Shown here: piece by piece, positions 8,899-18,152 of the stretch
How the letters are laid out: each line of letters starts with the position of its first letter
Position numbering within the stretch: position 1 is the first letter of the stretch
Origin: Pseudomonas sp. QTF5
GTDB taxonomy: Bacteria; Pseudomonadota; Gammaproteobacteria; Pseudomonadales; Pseudomonadaceae
Reading direction: 5' to 3'
Length of the DNA: 64,000 bases
Assembly (NCBI RefSeq): GCF_000512695.2
Contig: NZ_AZRW02000005.1
Location: forward strand, 1 to 64,000
Translations under genes and position numbers: made by a program
Notes under the pieces: generated by a model
What the model was told of the DNA's origin: nothing
What the model saw: only the letters and a program-made list of their open reading frames with translations
Databases searched by the model: none

Positions 8899-10357
8899 GT
8901 TCCTGCGCAAGCTCGCCGGGCGGGTGCCGGTGCCGCGCTCGTTGCTCGGGCGCATGTTGCTGCTGACCCTGCTGGCGGTGCTGTTCGCCCAGGCGCTGTC
9001 GAGTGTGATCTGGGTCTCGCAATTGCGCGCCACGCAGCTCGAAGGGTTAGTCACTAGTGCTCGTAGCCTGGCGCATTCGATGACGGCCAGCGTCAGTTAT
9101 TTCCGCTCGTTGCCGGTGGCGTTCAGGCCGTTGGTACTCGATCAGTTACGCAGCATGGGCGGCACCCGGTTCGTGGTGACCCTCAACGACAAACCCTTGG
9201 GCATGGAGGTGCTGCCGATTACTCCGCGCAAAGAAGCGGTGCTCAAAGCGGTGGACGAAGTGCTGCGTGAGTCGCTGGGCCAGGACATCGACATCTCGGT
9301 GACCTTCGTCAGCCCCGAAGACCTGCGGATTTTCAACGGCGGCCTGAAGCTCGATGAGTTGCCGCGTTCCTGGGCACATTACGCATTGACCCTGGAACCG
9401 GTGAACCCGCCGGTGCTGGTCACGCAAATCCAGATGGCACCAGGCGAATGGCTGTACATCGCCTCGCTGTTGCCCGAGCCCTACACCAGTCTTGAAGAAC
9501 AAGGCCTGCCGGCGCAACAGGTTTGGTTCATCGTGCTCACCAGTGGTTTCTTGCTGCTGTTCATCGGCTTGCTGGTGCACTGGCAGAGCCGGCCACTCAA
9601 GCGATTGGCGCGGGCGGCTCGGGACATGTCTTTGGGCGCCGACGTCGAGCCGGTGGCCCAGGGCGGCGGCAGCGAAGTGGTGGAAGTGGGCCGCGCCTTC
9701 AATGCGATGCGTGACCGCATCAGCCGATACCTGACCGAACGCAGCCAGTTGTTCAGCGCGATTTCCCATGACTTGCGCACACCGATTACCCGGTTGCGAC
9801 TGCGGGTGGAATTGCTCGAAGACGAAAAGCTGCAAGCCAAGTTCGGCCGTGATCTGGATGAGCTGGAGTTGCTGGTCAAAGGCGCGTTGCAATGCGTGAA
9901 AGACACCGACATCCACGAAAACATCGAGCCGGTGGACCTCAACCATGTACTCGACTGTCTGGTGGAGCCGTATCTGGCACCTAACGGCAATGGCCGCGTG
10001 ACCCAACAGGGGCGGGCGCTGGCACCGTATCCTGGCAAGCCGTTGGCGCTCAAGCGCTGCATCGGCAACCTGATCGACAACGCTTTGAAATATGGGCAGA
10101 ACGCACATCTGCACATCGATGACGACGAAAGCGCGTTTGTCCTGCATGTCGACGATGAAGGACCGGGCGTGCCGGAGCAGCGGCTGGAGCAAGTGTTCGA
10201 GCCGCACTTCCGCTTGGCCGGGCAGCAGCAGGGTTATGGCTTGGGGCTGGGGATTGCGCGCAACATTGCCCATAGCCATGGCGGTGAAGTCAGCCTGCAA
10301 AACCTGCGTGAAGGCGGGTTGCGGGTGACGTTGCAATTGCCGCGCAGTGTTGATTAG
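8888..10357 (+). CDS. gltS: Sensor histidine kinase GltS/GtrS
   Basis: Inner-membrane kinase for GltR. With the ATG that overlaps the gltR stop it is 489 aa; an in-frame start 42 bases earlier would overlap gltR further. Two membrane segments (~residues 20-40 and ~205-227) flank a ~165-residue periplasmic sensor region. Then come a HAMP linker, the phospho-acceptor motif AISHDLRTPITRLR, and an ATPase domain with N box (GNLIDNALKYG), DDEGPG and GLGLGIARNI. In P. aeruginosa the orthologue senses 2-ketogluconate; the ligand here is not shown by sequence. Confidence 0.9.
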   Translation: MVTEFLRKLAGRVPVPRSLLGRMLLLTLLAVLFAQALSSVIWVSQLRATQLEGLVTSARSLAHSMTASVSYFRSLPVAFRPLVLDQLRSMGGTRFVVTLNDKPLGMEVLPITPRKEAVLKAVDEVLRESLGQDIDISVTFVSPEDLRIFNGGLKLDELPRSWAHYALTLEPVNPPVLVTQIQMAPGEWLYIASLLPEPYTSLEEQGLPAQQVWFIVLTSGFLLLFIGLLVHWQSRPLKRLARAARDMSLGADVEPVAQGGGSEVVEVGRAFNAMRDRISRYLTERSQLFSAISHDLRTPITRLRLRVELLEDEKLQAKFGRDLDELELLVKGALQCVKDTDIHENIEPVDLNHVLDCLVEPYLAPNGNGRVTQQGRALAPYPGKPLALKRCIGNLIDNALKYGQNAHLHIDDDESAFVLHVDDEGPGVPEQRLEQVFEPHFRLAGQQQGYGLGLGIARNIAHSHGGEVSLQNLREGGLRVTLQLPRSVD

Positions 10358-10376
10358 GAAGACCGCGTTATCGTTC

Positions 10377-10451
10377 TTCGCGAGCAAGCCCGCTCTCACA
10401 TTGGACTTGTGTACGACGCAGAACCACTGTGGGAGCGGGCTTGCTCGCGAA
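10377..10451. repeat. Family A REP pair in outward orientation
   Basis: The two REP units are swapped compared with the usual arrangement: TTCGCGAGCAAGCCCGCTCT comes first and TGTGGGAGCGGGCTTGCTCG last. It lies 20 bases after gltS and still forms a long stem. Confidence 0.88.
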
Positions 10452-10497
10452 GGCGTCAGTCCCTTCAATACATCCCTCAAGGCAAATGTCACAACTC

Positions 10498-10550
10498 GGT
10501 GACATAGCTCGCCCCCTTCGTTACCTGCCCGCTACCGGCCGTTGTTTAGA
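10498..10550 (+). promoter_or_regulatory. Composite promoter/operator module, copy 1
   Basis: GGTGACAT, 8 bases, CCCTTCGTTACCTGC, 14 bases, TGTTTAGA. The same three blocks with identical spacing recur before gtsA. TTTAGACT supplies a TAGACT -10-like box; no good -35 hexamer is visible, as expected for an activator-dependent promoter. GltR is the obvious candidate activator, by inference. GTCAC-N6-GTGAC at the left edge is a short inverted repeat. Confidence 0.65.
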
Positions 10551-10585
10551 CTGCCCCCAGTCATAACAACAAAAAAGGTACTCCC

Positions 10586-11845
10586 ATGGACACCTTCCAA
10601 CCGGCCTTCAGCAGTTGGCTGAACGCGCCTGCCCATCAGCAATGGCTCGCCGCCGAAGGCCTGCGTCTGTTGGCATTTGCCAAGGCTTCAAAGCTTGCCG
10701 AAGGTTTCGGCAATCTCGATGAAAAGGGTCGCCTGCCGGCCAACGCGCAAGCTGAAACCATGAACACCGCGCGCATGACCCACAGCTTCGCCATGGCCCA
10801 TATCCAGGGCCTGCCGGGTTTTGCCGAGCTGGTGGATCACGGCATCAAAGCCCTCAGTGGGCCACTGCGCGATGCCGGACACGGAGGCTGGTTCGCCACG
10901 CCCGAACACCGTGACGGCAATACCGGCAAAGCCGCTTACCTGCATGCTTTCGTGGCGTTGGCCGCGAGTTCTGCGGTGGTCGCTCAGCGCCCCGGTGCAC
11001 AAGCCTTGCTCGACGATGCGATCCACATCATCGACACGCATTTCTGGTGCGAAGAGGAGGGCGCCATGCGCGAATCCTTCAACCGCGACTTCAGTTGCGA
11101 GGAAGCCTATCGCGGCGCCAACAGCAACATGCACGCCACCGAAGCCTTCCTCGCCCTGGCCGATGTCACCGAGGACAACCGCTGGCTGATTCGCGCCCAA
11201 CGCATCGTCGAGCGCGTCATTCACGATCACGCCGCGGCCAACGATTACCTGGTGGTCGAGCATTTCGACCGTGACTGGCAGCCGCTGCGTGACTACAACC
11301 ACGACAACCCGGCCGACGGCTTTCGCCCCTACGGCACTACGCCGGGCCATGGTTTTGAATGGGCGCGGCTGTTGCTGCATCTTGAAGCGGCGCGGGTGCA
11401 GGCCGGGATACTCACGCCGGGCTGGCTCGCCACCGATGCGCAAAAACTCTTCGAGCACAATTGCCGGCACGGCTGGGACGTCGACGGTGCGCCGGGCATT
11501 GTCTACACCCTCGACTGGGACAATCGCGCGGTGGTTCGCCATCGCCTGCACTGGACACACGCCGAAGCCAGCGCCGCCGCCAGTGCGCTGCTCAAACGCA
11601 CCGGTGATGAGCAATACGAGCACTGGTACCGACTGTTCTGGGAGTTTTGTGACAGTCATTTCATCGACCGATGCGATGGCAGTTGGCATCACGAACTCGA
11701 TCCGCTGAACCGTCCGAGCGCCGATATCTGGGCCGGCAAACCCGATCTGTATCACGCCTGGCAAGCCGTTTTGATCCCGCGCCTGCCGCTGGCGCCGAGC
11801 ATGGCCACTGCGCTGGCGCAGTTGTCCCAGAGCGTTGCTGTGTAA
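10586..11845 (+). CDS. AGE-family epimerase/isomerase, probable D-mannose isomerase
   Basis: 419-aa soluble enzyme of the N-acylglucosamine 2-epimerase (alpha/alpha-barrel) family. Members of this length interconvert mannose and fructose, or glucose. Conserved segments include MTHSFAMAH (~residue 66), YLHAFVALAASS, RGANSNMHATEAFLALAD with the active-site His, and GHGFEWARLLLHL. It has its own promoter module and precedes gtsA by 129 bases. The likely role is channelling other hexoses into the glucose route. Substrate is inferred from family and context, not shown. Confidence 0.8.
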   Translation: MDTFQPAFSSWLNAPAHQQWLAAEGLRLLAFAKASKLAEGFGNLDEKGRLPANAQAETMNTARMTHSFAMAHIQGLPGFAELVDHGIKALSGPLRDAGHGGWFATPEHRDGNTGKAAYLHAFVALAASSAVVAQRPGAQALLDDAIHIIDTHFWCEEEGAMRESFNRDFSCEEAYRGANSNMHATEAFLALADVTEDNRWLIRAQRIVERVIHDHAAANDYLVVEHFDRDWQPLRDYNHDNPADGFRPYGTTPGHGFEWARLLLHLEAARVQAGILTPGWLATDAQKLFEHNCRHGWDVDGAPGIVYTLDWDNRAVVRHRLHWTHAEASAAASALLKRTGDEQYEHWYRLFWEFCDSHFIDRCDGSWHHELDPLNRPSADIWAGKPDLYHAWQAVLIPRLPLAPSMATALAQLSQSVAV

Positions 11846-11863
11846 TCAGTTGTGTAACCATAT

Positions 11864-11916
11864 GGTGACATTCGCGCGTCCCTTCGTTACCTGCGAAGGG
11901 GCATCCCCTGTTTAGA
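11864..11916 (+). promoter_or_regulatory. Composite promoter/operator module, copy 2 (gtsA promoter)
   Basis: Same GGTGACAT / CCCTTCGTTACCTGC / TGTTTAGA blocks and same 8- and 14-base spacers as copy 1, beginning 18 bases after the mannose isomerase stop. TAGAAT at its end is a good -10 box. The left side reads GTAACCATATGGTGAC, a near palindrome. The leader that follows shares ATAACAACAA(G/A)AAAGGTACT with copy 1. Confidence 0.7.
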
Positions 11917-11974
11917 ATCCTATGCAGCGCAAGCACCAGACTTGCATGCATAACAACAAGAAAGGTACTACTAG

Positions 11975-13282
11975 ATGAATGCGATTTCTCGCCTCGCTAC
12001 TGTCATTTCTCTCGCTTCGCTGCTTCCCGTTGCTGCATTCCCCGTCAGTGCCCTTGCTGCCGATTCCAAAGGTTCGGTGGAAGTCGTTCACTGGTGGACG
12101 TCGGGTGGTGAAAAAGCAGCGGTCGATGTGCTCAAGGCCCAGGTCGAAAAAGATGGCTTCACCTGGAAAGACGGCGCAGTCGCCGGCGGTGGCGGCTCCA
12201 CGGCCATGACCGTACTCAAAAGCCGCGCCGTGGCCGGTAACCCGCCGGGCGTCGCTCAGATCAAGGGGCCGGACATCCAGGAGTGGGGCAGCACTGGCCT
12301 GCTCAGCACCGATGCGTTGAAAGAAGTTTCCAAATCGGAAAACTGGGACAGCCTGCTGATCAAGAAAGTCTCCGACACCGTGAAATACGAAGGCGATTAC
12401 GTCGCCGTGCCGGTGAACATCCACCGCGTCAACTGGCTGTGGATCAACCCGGAAGTCTTCAAGAAAGCCGGGATCGAAAAAGCGCCGACCACCCTCGAAG
12501 AATTCTATGCCGCCGGCGACAAGCTGAAGGCCGCCGGCTTCATCGCGCTCGCTCACGGTGGCCAGCCTTGGCAGGACAGCACCGTGTTTGAAGACGTGGT
12601 GCTCTCGGTCATGGGCGCAGACGGCTACAAGAAAGCCCTGGTCGACCTGGACCAGAAAACCCTCTCCGGGCCGGAGATGGCCAAGGCCTTCACCGAGCTG
12701 AAAAAAATCACCGGCTACATGGACCCGAACCGCGCTGGTCGTGACTGGAACATCGCTGCAGCCGACGTCATCAACGGCAAGGCCGGCATGCAGATGATGG
12801 GCGACTGGGCCAAGAGCGAATGGACCGCCGCGAAGAAAGTTGCAGGCAAGGACTACCAGTGCGTGCCGTTCCCGGGCACCGAAAAAGCCTTCACCTACAA
12901 CATCGACTCGATGGCTGTATTCAAGCTCAAAGCCGATCGCAAAGGCGACATCGCCGCCCAGCAAGACCTGGCCAAGGTCGCTCTTGGCACGGACTTCCAG
13001 AAGGTCTTCAGCATCAACAAGGGTTCGATCCCGGTGCGTACCGACATGCTGAATGAAATGGACAAGCTCGGTTTTGACTCTTGCGCTCAAGCGTCCGCCA
13101 AGGATTTCCTGGCTGACGAGAAGACCGGCGGCCTGCAACCGAGCATGGCGCACAACATGGCCACGTCCCTGGCCGTGCAGGGAGCGATCTTCGATGTGGT
13201 CACCAACTTCATGAACGACAAGAACGCTGACCCGGCCAAGGCTAGCGCGCAACTGGCGTCGGCCGTCAAAGCTGCCCAGTAA
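11975..13282 (+). CDS. gtsA: Glucose ABC transporter, periplasmic binding protein
   Basis: Captures glucose in the periplasm for the GtsBCD importer. 435 aa. The N-terminal signal peptide is a hydrophobic stretch ending in ALAAD near residue 28. The mature part is a family 1 solute-binding protein with [14 protein letters not shown] at the start and [11 protein letters not shown] around residue 150. AAGAAAGG precedes the ATG. It is followed by a REPIN before gtsB, which may let gtsA mRNA outlast the rest of the transcript. Confidence 0.95.
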   Translation: MNAISRLATVISLASLLPVAAFPVSALAADSKGSVEVVHWWTSGGEKAAVDVLKAQVEKDGFTWKDGAVAGGGGSTAMTVLKSRAVAGNPPGVAQIKGPDIQEWGSTGLLSTDALKEVSKSENWDSLLIKKVSDTVKYEGDYVAVPVNIHRVNWLWINPEVFKKAGIEKAPTTLEEFYAAGDKLKAAGFIALAHGGQPWQDSTVFEDVVLSVMGADGYKKALVDLDQKTLSGPEMAKAFTELKKITGYMDPNRAGRDWNIAAADVINGKAGMQMMGDWAKSEWTAAKKVAGKDYQCVPFPGTEKAFTYNIDSMAVFKLKADRKGDIAAQQDLAKVALGTDFQKVFSINKGSIPVRTDMLNEMDKLGFDSCAQASAKDFLADEKTGGLQPSMAHNMATSLAVQGAIFDVVTNFMNDKNADPAKASAQLASAVKAAQ

Positions 13283-13304
13283 TCCCTGACACCGCGTGAC
13301 CCTA

Positions 13305-13394
13305 TGTGGGAGCGGGCTTGCTCGCGAAGACGGACTGACATTCAACATTGATGTCGACTGACACACCGCTTTCGCGAGCAAGCCCGCTCCCACA
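13305..13394. repeat. REPIN, family A, inside the gts operon
   Basis: TGTGGGAGCGGGCTTGCTCG and its inverted copy enclose ~44 bases. It starts 22 bases after the gtsA stop and ends 46 bases before the gtsB start. There is no T-run after it, so it is unlikely to be a full terminator. A stable 3' structure after the binding-protein gene resembles the arrangement in other sugar ABC operons. Confidence 0.92.
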
Positions 13395-13440
13395 AGGGAT
13401 CGCCGTGCCGATTCCATTTCTCTTCACCTGGATTATCCCG

Positions 13441-14349
13441 ATGAGCTCTGTGGCGGTTTTCAGCAAAGCCTCACCGTTCGACGCATTGCAGCGCTGGCTC
13501 CCCAAGCTGGTTTTGGCGCCTAGCATGCTGATCGTCCTGGTTGGTTTTTACGGTTACATCATCTGGACATTTGTTCTGTCCTTCACCAATTCCAGCTTCA
13601 TGCCGAGCTACAAGTGGGTCGGCCTGCAGCAATACATTCGCCTGATGGACAACGATCGCTGGTGGGTCGCGAGCAAGAACCTCGCGGTGTTCGGCGGCAT
13701 GTTCATCGGCATCAGCCTGGTGCTGGGTGTGTTCCTCGCGGTGTTGCTGGATCAGCGCATTCGCAAGGAAGGCTTCATCCGCACCGTTTACCTGTACCCG
13801 ATGGCGCTCTCGATGATCGTCACCGGTACCGCGTGGAAATGGCTGCTCAACCCAGGCCTGGGTCTGGACAAGATGCTGCGCGATTGGGGCTGGGAAGGCT
13901 TCCGCCTCGACTGGCTGGTGGATCAGGATCGCGTGGTGTATTGCCTGGTGATCGCTGCCGTATGGCAAGCCTCCGGGTTTGTGATGGCGATGTTCCTGGC
14001 CGGCCTGCGTGGCGTCGATCAATCGATCATCCGCGCGGCGCAAGTCGACGGGGCGAGCCTGCCGACCATTTATTTGAAGATCGTATTGCCGAGCCTGCGC
14101 CCGGTGTTCTTCAGCGCCTTCATGATCCTCGCGCACATCGCGATCAAGAGCTTCGACCTGGTGGCGGCGATGACCGCGGGTGGCCCGGGCTACTCGTCTG
14201 ACCTGCCGGCGATGTTCATGTACTCCTTCACTTTCAGCCGTGGCCAGATGGGCATTGGTTCGGCGAGCGCCATGATGATGCTCGGCGCGATCCTGGCGAT
14301 TCTGGTGCCTTACCTGTACTCCGAATTGCGAGGCAAACGCCATGAGTAA
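13441..14349 (+). CDS. gtsB: Glucose ABC transporter permease
   Basis: First membrane subunit of the glucose importer; 302 aa with about six membrane spans. The binding-protein-dependent transport signature appears as AAQVDGASLPTIYLKIVLP, residues ~200-218. I chose the ATG giving MSSVAVF, but its ribosome site is weak. A GTG 36 bases upstream (13405) is preceded by AAGGG at the REPIN edge and could be the real start, adding 12 residues. It overlaps gtsC by 8 bases. Confidence 0.9.
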   Translation: MSSVAVFSKASPFDALQRWLPKLVLAPSMLIVLVGFYGYIIWTFVLSFTNSSFMPSYKWVGLQQYIRLMDNDRWWVASKNLAVFGGMFIGISLVLGVFLAVLLDQRIRKEGFIRTVYLYPMALSMIVTGTAWKWLLNPGLGLDKMLRDWGWEGFRLDWLVDQDRVVYCLVIAAVWQASGFVMAMFLAGLRGVDQSIIRAAQVDGASLPTIYLKIVLPSLRPVFFSAFMILAHIAIKSFDLVAAMTAGGPGYSSDLPAMFMYSFTFSRGQMGIGSASAMMMLGAILAILVPYLYSELRGKRHE

Positions 14350-15187
14350 TCAACTTGGCAAACCGGCGATCAGCTTCAGTCGCATCGCCATCTACGCAAC
14401 CTTGTTACTGGCCGCGGCGATCTATTTGGTCCCGCTGGTGGTGATGCTGCTGACCAGTTTCAAATCCCCGGAAGACATCCGCACCGGCAACCTGTTGAGC
14501 TGGCCGCAAGTGATTGATGGCATCGGCTGGATCAAGGCCTGGGACAGTGTCGGCAGCTACTTCTGGAACTCGGTGAAAATCACCGTGCCGGCGGTACTGA
14601 TCTCTACTTTCATCGGTGCCATGAACGGCTACGTGCTGTCGATGTGGCGCTTCCGTGGTTCGCAACTGTTCTTCGGCCTGTTGTTGTTCGGCTGCTTCCT
14701 GCCGTTCCAGACGGTGCTGCTGCCAGCCTCGTTCACCCTCGGCAAGATCGGCCTGGCCAACACCACCACGGGCCTGGTGCTGGTGCACGTGGTCTACGGC
14801 CTGGCGTTCACCACGCTGTTCTTTCGCAACTACTACGTGAGCATTCCGGATGCGCTGGTCAAGGCGGCGCGGCTGGATGGCGCGGGCTTTTTCACGATTT
14901 TCTGGAAGATCCTGCTGCCGATGTCGATCCCGATCGTGATGGTCTGCCTGATCTGGCAGTTCACGCAAATCTGGAATGACTTCCTGTTCGGCGTAGTCTT
15001 CGCCAGTGGCGATGCCCAGCCGATTACCGTGGCCCTGAACAACCTGGTCAACACCAGCACCGGGGCCAAGGAATACAACGTTGATATGGCCGCCGCGATG
15101 ATCGCCGGGCTGCCGACACTGCTGGTCTACATATTCGCTGGCAAGTATTTCCTGCGTGGGCTGACGTCCGGCGCGGTCAAGGGGTAG
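14342..15187 (+). CDS. gtsC: Glucose ABC transporter permease
   Basis: Second membrane subunit, 281 aa, about six spans, with the EAA-type loop VKAARLDGAGFFTIFWKI near residues 174-191 that contacts the ATPase. The start codon lies inside the end of gtsB and the stop is 3 bases before gtsD, so the three genes are tightly coupled. Confidence 0.94.
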   Translation: MSNQLGKPAISFSRIAIYATLLLAAAIYLVPLVVMLLTSFKSPEDIRTGNLLSWPQVIDGIGWIKAWDSVGSYFWNSVKITVPAVLISTFIGAMNGYVLSMWRFRGSQLFFGLLLFGCFLPFQTVLLPASFTLGKIGLANTTTGLVLVHVVYGLAFTTLFFRNYYVSIPDALVKAARLDGAGFFTIFWKILLPMSIPIVMVCLIWQFTQIWNDFLFGVVFASGDAQPITVALNNLVNTSTGAKEYNVDMAAAMIAGLPTLLVYIFAGKYFLRGLTSGAVKG

Positions 15188-15190
15188 AAC

Positions 15191-16351
15191 ATGGCAACTC
15201 TCGAATTACGCAACGTCAACAAGACCTACGGTGCCGGCTTGCCGGACACCCTGAAAAACATCGAACTGAAGATTGATGACGGGGAATTCCTGATCCTGGT
15301 CGGTCCATCGGGCTGTGGCAAATCCACCTTGATGAACTGCATTGCGGGTCTGGAAAACATCAGCGGCGGGGCGATCCTGGTGGACGACGCCGACATCAGT
15401 GGCATGAGCCCGAAAGATCGCGACATCGCCATGGTGTTCCAGTCCTACGCGCTGTACCCGACCATGAGCGTGCGCGACAACATCGCGTTCGGCCTGAAGA
15501 TTCGCAAAATGCCCACCGCCGAAATCGACGAAGAAGTCGCTCGCGTGGCCAAGCTGCTGCAAATCGAACACCTGCTCAGCCGTAAGCCCGGTCAGCTCTC
15601 CGGTGGTCAGCAACAGCGCGTGGCCATGGGCCGGGCGCTGGCGCGGCGGCCGAAGATTTACCTGTTCGACGAACCGCTGTCCAACCTCGACGCCAAGCTG
15701 CGGGTTGAGATGCGCACGGAAATGAAACTGATGCACCAGCGCCTGAAAACCACCACGGTCTACGTGACCCACGACCAGATCGAAGCCATGACGTTGGGCG
15801 ACAAAGTGGCGGTGATGAAGGATGGGATCATTCAGCAGTTCGGCACGCCGAAAGACATCTACAACAACCCGGCCAACCTGTTCGTAGCGAGCTTCATCGG
15901 TTCGCCGCCGATGAACTTCATCCCCCTGCGTTTGCAACGTAAGGAAGGTCGGTTGATAGCACTGCTCGACAGTGGTCAGGCGCGCTGCGAATTGCCGCTG
16001 GGAATGCAGGACGCCGGGCTCGAAGACCGCGAAGTGATCCTCGGCATGCGCCCGGAACAGATCGTACTGGCGAACGGCGAGCCGAATGGTTTGCCGACCA
16101 TTCGCGCCGAAGTGCAGGTCACCGAACCGACCGGCCCCGACACCCTGGTATTCGTCAACCTCAACGACACCAAAGTCTGCTGCCGCCTGGCACCGGACGT
16201 CGCGCCGGCCGTGGGCGAGACTCTGACCCTGCAATTCGATCCATCGAAAGTGCTGTTGTTCGACGCCAAGACCGGTGAACGCCTGGGGGTGGCCGGCCTG
16301 CCGAAAACCGAAGCTCACAGCGCCAACGTAGCGCAGTTCAAAGGCAGATAA
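15191..16351 (+). CDS. gtsD: Glucose ABC transporter ATP-binding protein
   Basis: Cytoplasmic ATPase of the MalK/UgpC type, 386 aa. Walker A GPSGCGKST (~38-46), signature LSGGQQQRVAMGRAL (~136-150), Walker B YLFDEPLSNLD, switch His in VTHDQIEAMTLGD, and a C-terminal TOBE/OB regulatory region from about residue 240. It ends the gts operon; a nested palindrome follows. Confidence 0.95.
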   Translation: MATLELRNVNKTYGAGLPDTLKNIELKIDDGEFLILVGPSGCGKSTLMNCIAGLENISGGAILVDDADISGMSPKDRDIAMVFQSYALYPTMSVRDNIAFGLKIRKMPTAEIDEEVARVAKLLQIEHLLSRKPGQLSGGQQQRVAMGRALARRPKIYLFDEPLSNLDAKLRVEMRTEMKLMHQRLKTTTVYVTHDQIEAMTLGDKVAVMKDGIIQQFGTPKDIYNNPANLFVASFIGSPPMNFIPLRLQRKEGRLIALLDSGQARCELPLGMQDAGLEDREVILGMRPEQIVLANGEPNGLPTIRAEVQVTEPTGPDTLVFVNLNDTKVCCRLAPDVAPAVGETLTLQFDPSKVLLFDAKTGERLGVAGLPKTEAHSANVAQFKGR

Positions 16352-16359
16352 AGATCAAA

Positions 16360-16479
16360 TGTGGGAATGGGGTTGTGTGGGAGCCGGGCTTGCCCGCGAT
16401 GCAGGCGACTCGGTTCAACGTTGAACCGAGTTGATGCCATCGCAGGCAAGCCAGGCTCCCACACAAGCCCGTTCCCACA
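16360..16479. repeat. Nested REP palindrome between gtsD and oprB
   Basis: Three concentric inverted repeats. The outer arms are TGTGGGAATGGG..GTGTG and CACAAGCCCGTTCCCACA. The middle arms are GGGAGCCGGGCTTGCCCGCGA and CGCAGGCAAGCCAGGCTCCC. The centre is a perfect 24-base palindrome, ACTCGGTTCAACGTTGAACC and its completion, at 16408-16431. The arrangement looks like one REP pair placed inside another. Confidence 0.85.
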
Positions 16480-16574
16480 GGGGGATTTGTGGCGGGTGCT
16501 CGCCATCCGTCACAACCGTTGTAAACCGCGTTAGATAAAAACAGTTAATAACAATAAAGACGAGGATTGTAGGG

Positions 16575-17921
16575 ATGAAGAAGAAGAACAACGCTCAGCT
16601 TATCTGCCAATTGTCTGCGCTTGCGATGATGACTATGGCCGGTAGCGCACACGCGGCTGACGCGTTCAGTGCCGACTCGCAGTGGATGACGGGGGATTGG
16701 GGTGGTGAGCGGACCAGGCTGATCGAACAAGGTATCGACATCAAGGCCGACTACGTCGGTGAAGTGGGCGCCAACCTGCATGGCGGCTATAACGACGACA
16801 AGACCGCGCGTTACGCCGACCAGTTTGGCTTGGGCGTGGCGCTGGACCTGGAAAAACTGTGGGGCTGGGATAACACCCAGGCCAAGATCCAGCTCACCAA
16901 CCGTAACGGTCAGAACATCTCCAATGACCGTGTCGGCGACCCGCGTGCCGGCACCTTGAGTTCCTCCCAGGAAGTCTACGGCCGTGGCCACATGGTCCGT
17001 CTGACCCAGTTGTGGATCAAGCACCAGTTCCTGGACGGTAAACTGGACGTCAAGGCCGGTTACTTCGGCGAAGGCGAAGACTTCAACACCTTCCCATGCG
17101 AATTCCAGAACCTGGCGTTCTGCGGTTCACAAGCGGGTAACTGGGCTACCAACATCTGGTACAACTGGCCGGTCATGCAGGCGGCGGTTCGCGTGAAGTA
17201 CAACATCACTCCTGAGTTTTATGCGCAGATCGGCGCGTACAACCAGAACCCGTCGCAACTGGAGCACGGTAACGGCTTCAAGCTCAGCGGCAGTGGTACC
17301 AAGGGCACCGTCTTGCCGGTCGAACTGGTCTGGTCACCGAAGGTCAACGACCTGCCGGGCGAATACCGTGTCGGTTACTACAAGAGCACTGCCAACGCCG
17401 ATGACGTCCGTAAAGACGACAACGGCAATGATGCAGCGACCACCGGCAACGCCTATCGCAGCCACGACAGCAAGCATGGCTACTGGTTCGTGGCGCAGCA
17501 ACAACTCACCACCCACAACGGCGATGCTTCACGCGGTCTGAACATCGCGGCCAACGCCACCTTCCACGACAAGGACACCAACGTCGTCGACAACTACCAG
17601 TCGTTGATGTTTGTGTACAAGGGGCCGTTCGATGCGCGTCCTAAAGATGACGTCGGGATCGGTTTCTCCCGTATCCATGTCAACGATGACGTGAAGAAAA
17701 ACGCCGAGCTGACCAACGCAGCCAATGGTGTCAGCGACTACGAAGATCCGCTGTTCTCGCCACTGCGTACCACCGAGTACAACTACGAGATCAACTACGG
17801 CTTCCACGTCACCAACTGGCTGACCGTACGTCCTAACCTGCAATACATCACTCACCCAGGTGGTGTGGATGAAGTCGACAACGCGCTGGTCGCCGGTCTG
17901 AAAATTCAGTCGGTGTTCTAA
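16575..17921 (+). CDS. oprB: Carbohydrate-selective porin OprB
   Basis: Outer-membrane channel for glucose and other sugars. 448 aa with a signal peptide ending SAHAAD at about residue 28, then WMTGDWGGERTRL, the usual OprB mature start. Alternating aromatic strands follow, ending in a C-terminal Phe (QSVF), as expected for a beta-barrel. CGAGGATTG precedes the ATG. It has its own leader (CGTCACAACCGTTGTAAAC) and a strong terminator. Confidence 0.95.
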   Translation: MKKKNNAQLICQLSALAMMTMAGSAHAADAFSADSQWMTGDWGGERTRLIEQGIDIKADYVGEVGANLHGGYNDDKTARYADQFGLGVALDLEKLWGWDNTQAKIQLTNRNGQNISNDRVGDPRAGTLSSSQEVYGRGHMVRLTQLWIKHQFLDGKLDVKAGYFGEGEDFNTFPCEFQNLAFCGSQAGNWATNIWYNWPVMQAAVRVKYNITPEFYAQIGAYNQNPSQLEHGNGFKLSGSGTKGTVLPVELVWSPKVNDLPGEYRVGYYKSTANADDVRKDDNGNDAATTGNAYRSHDSKHGYWFVAQQQLTTHNGDASRGLNIAANATFHDKDTNVVDNYQSLMFVYKGPFDARPKDDVGIGFSRIHVNDDVKKNAELTNAANGVSDYEDPLFSPLRTTEYNYEINYGFHVTNWLTVRPNLQYITHPGGVDEVDNALVAGLKIQSVF

Positions 17922-17959
17922 CGCTGTTGCGATAAGCTCCTCTCTATGTGCGCATTTTT

Positions 17960-17989
17960 GCGGACGGCCATGGCTGTCCGCTTTTTTTT
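17960..17989 (+). terminator. Rho-independent terminator after oprB
   Basis: GCGGACGGCCATGGCTGTCC-GC hairpin followed by eight T residues. Confidence 0.9.
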
Positions 17990-18012
17990 GGGGGCAGCAC
18001 ACCCCTTGGACA

Positions 18013-18120
18013 GATCGTTCCCACGCTCTGCGTGGTAACGCCGCTCTGGACGCTCTGCGTCCATCGTATGTGACGCAGAGCGTCACGGGATGCATTCCCA
18101 CGCAGAGCGTGGGAACGATC
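18013..18120. repeat. Family B palindromic repeat (GATCGTTCCCACGCTCTGCG)
   Basis: Outer arms GATCGTTCCCACGCTCTGCG and CGCAGAGCGTGGGAACGATC, with an inner inverted pair built on GACGCTCTGCGTC. It lies between oprB and the mutarotase gene, 32 bases before that start codon. Confidence 0.9.
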
Positions 18121-18152
18121 AGGTAGAAAAATGATTTTCAGGACCGTGGCAC

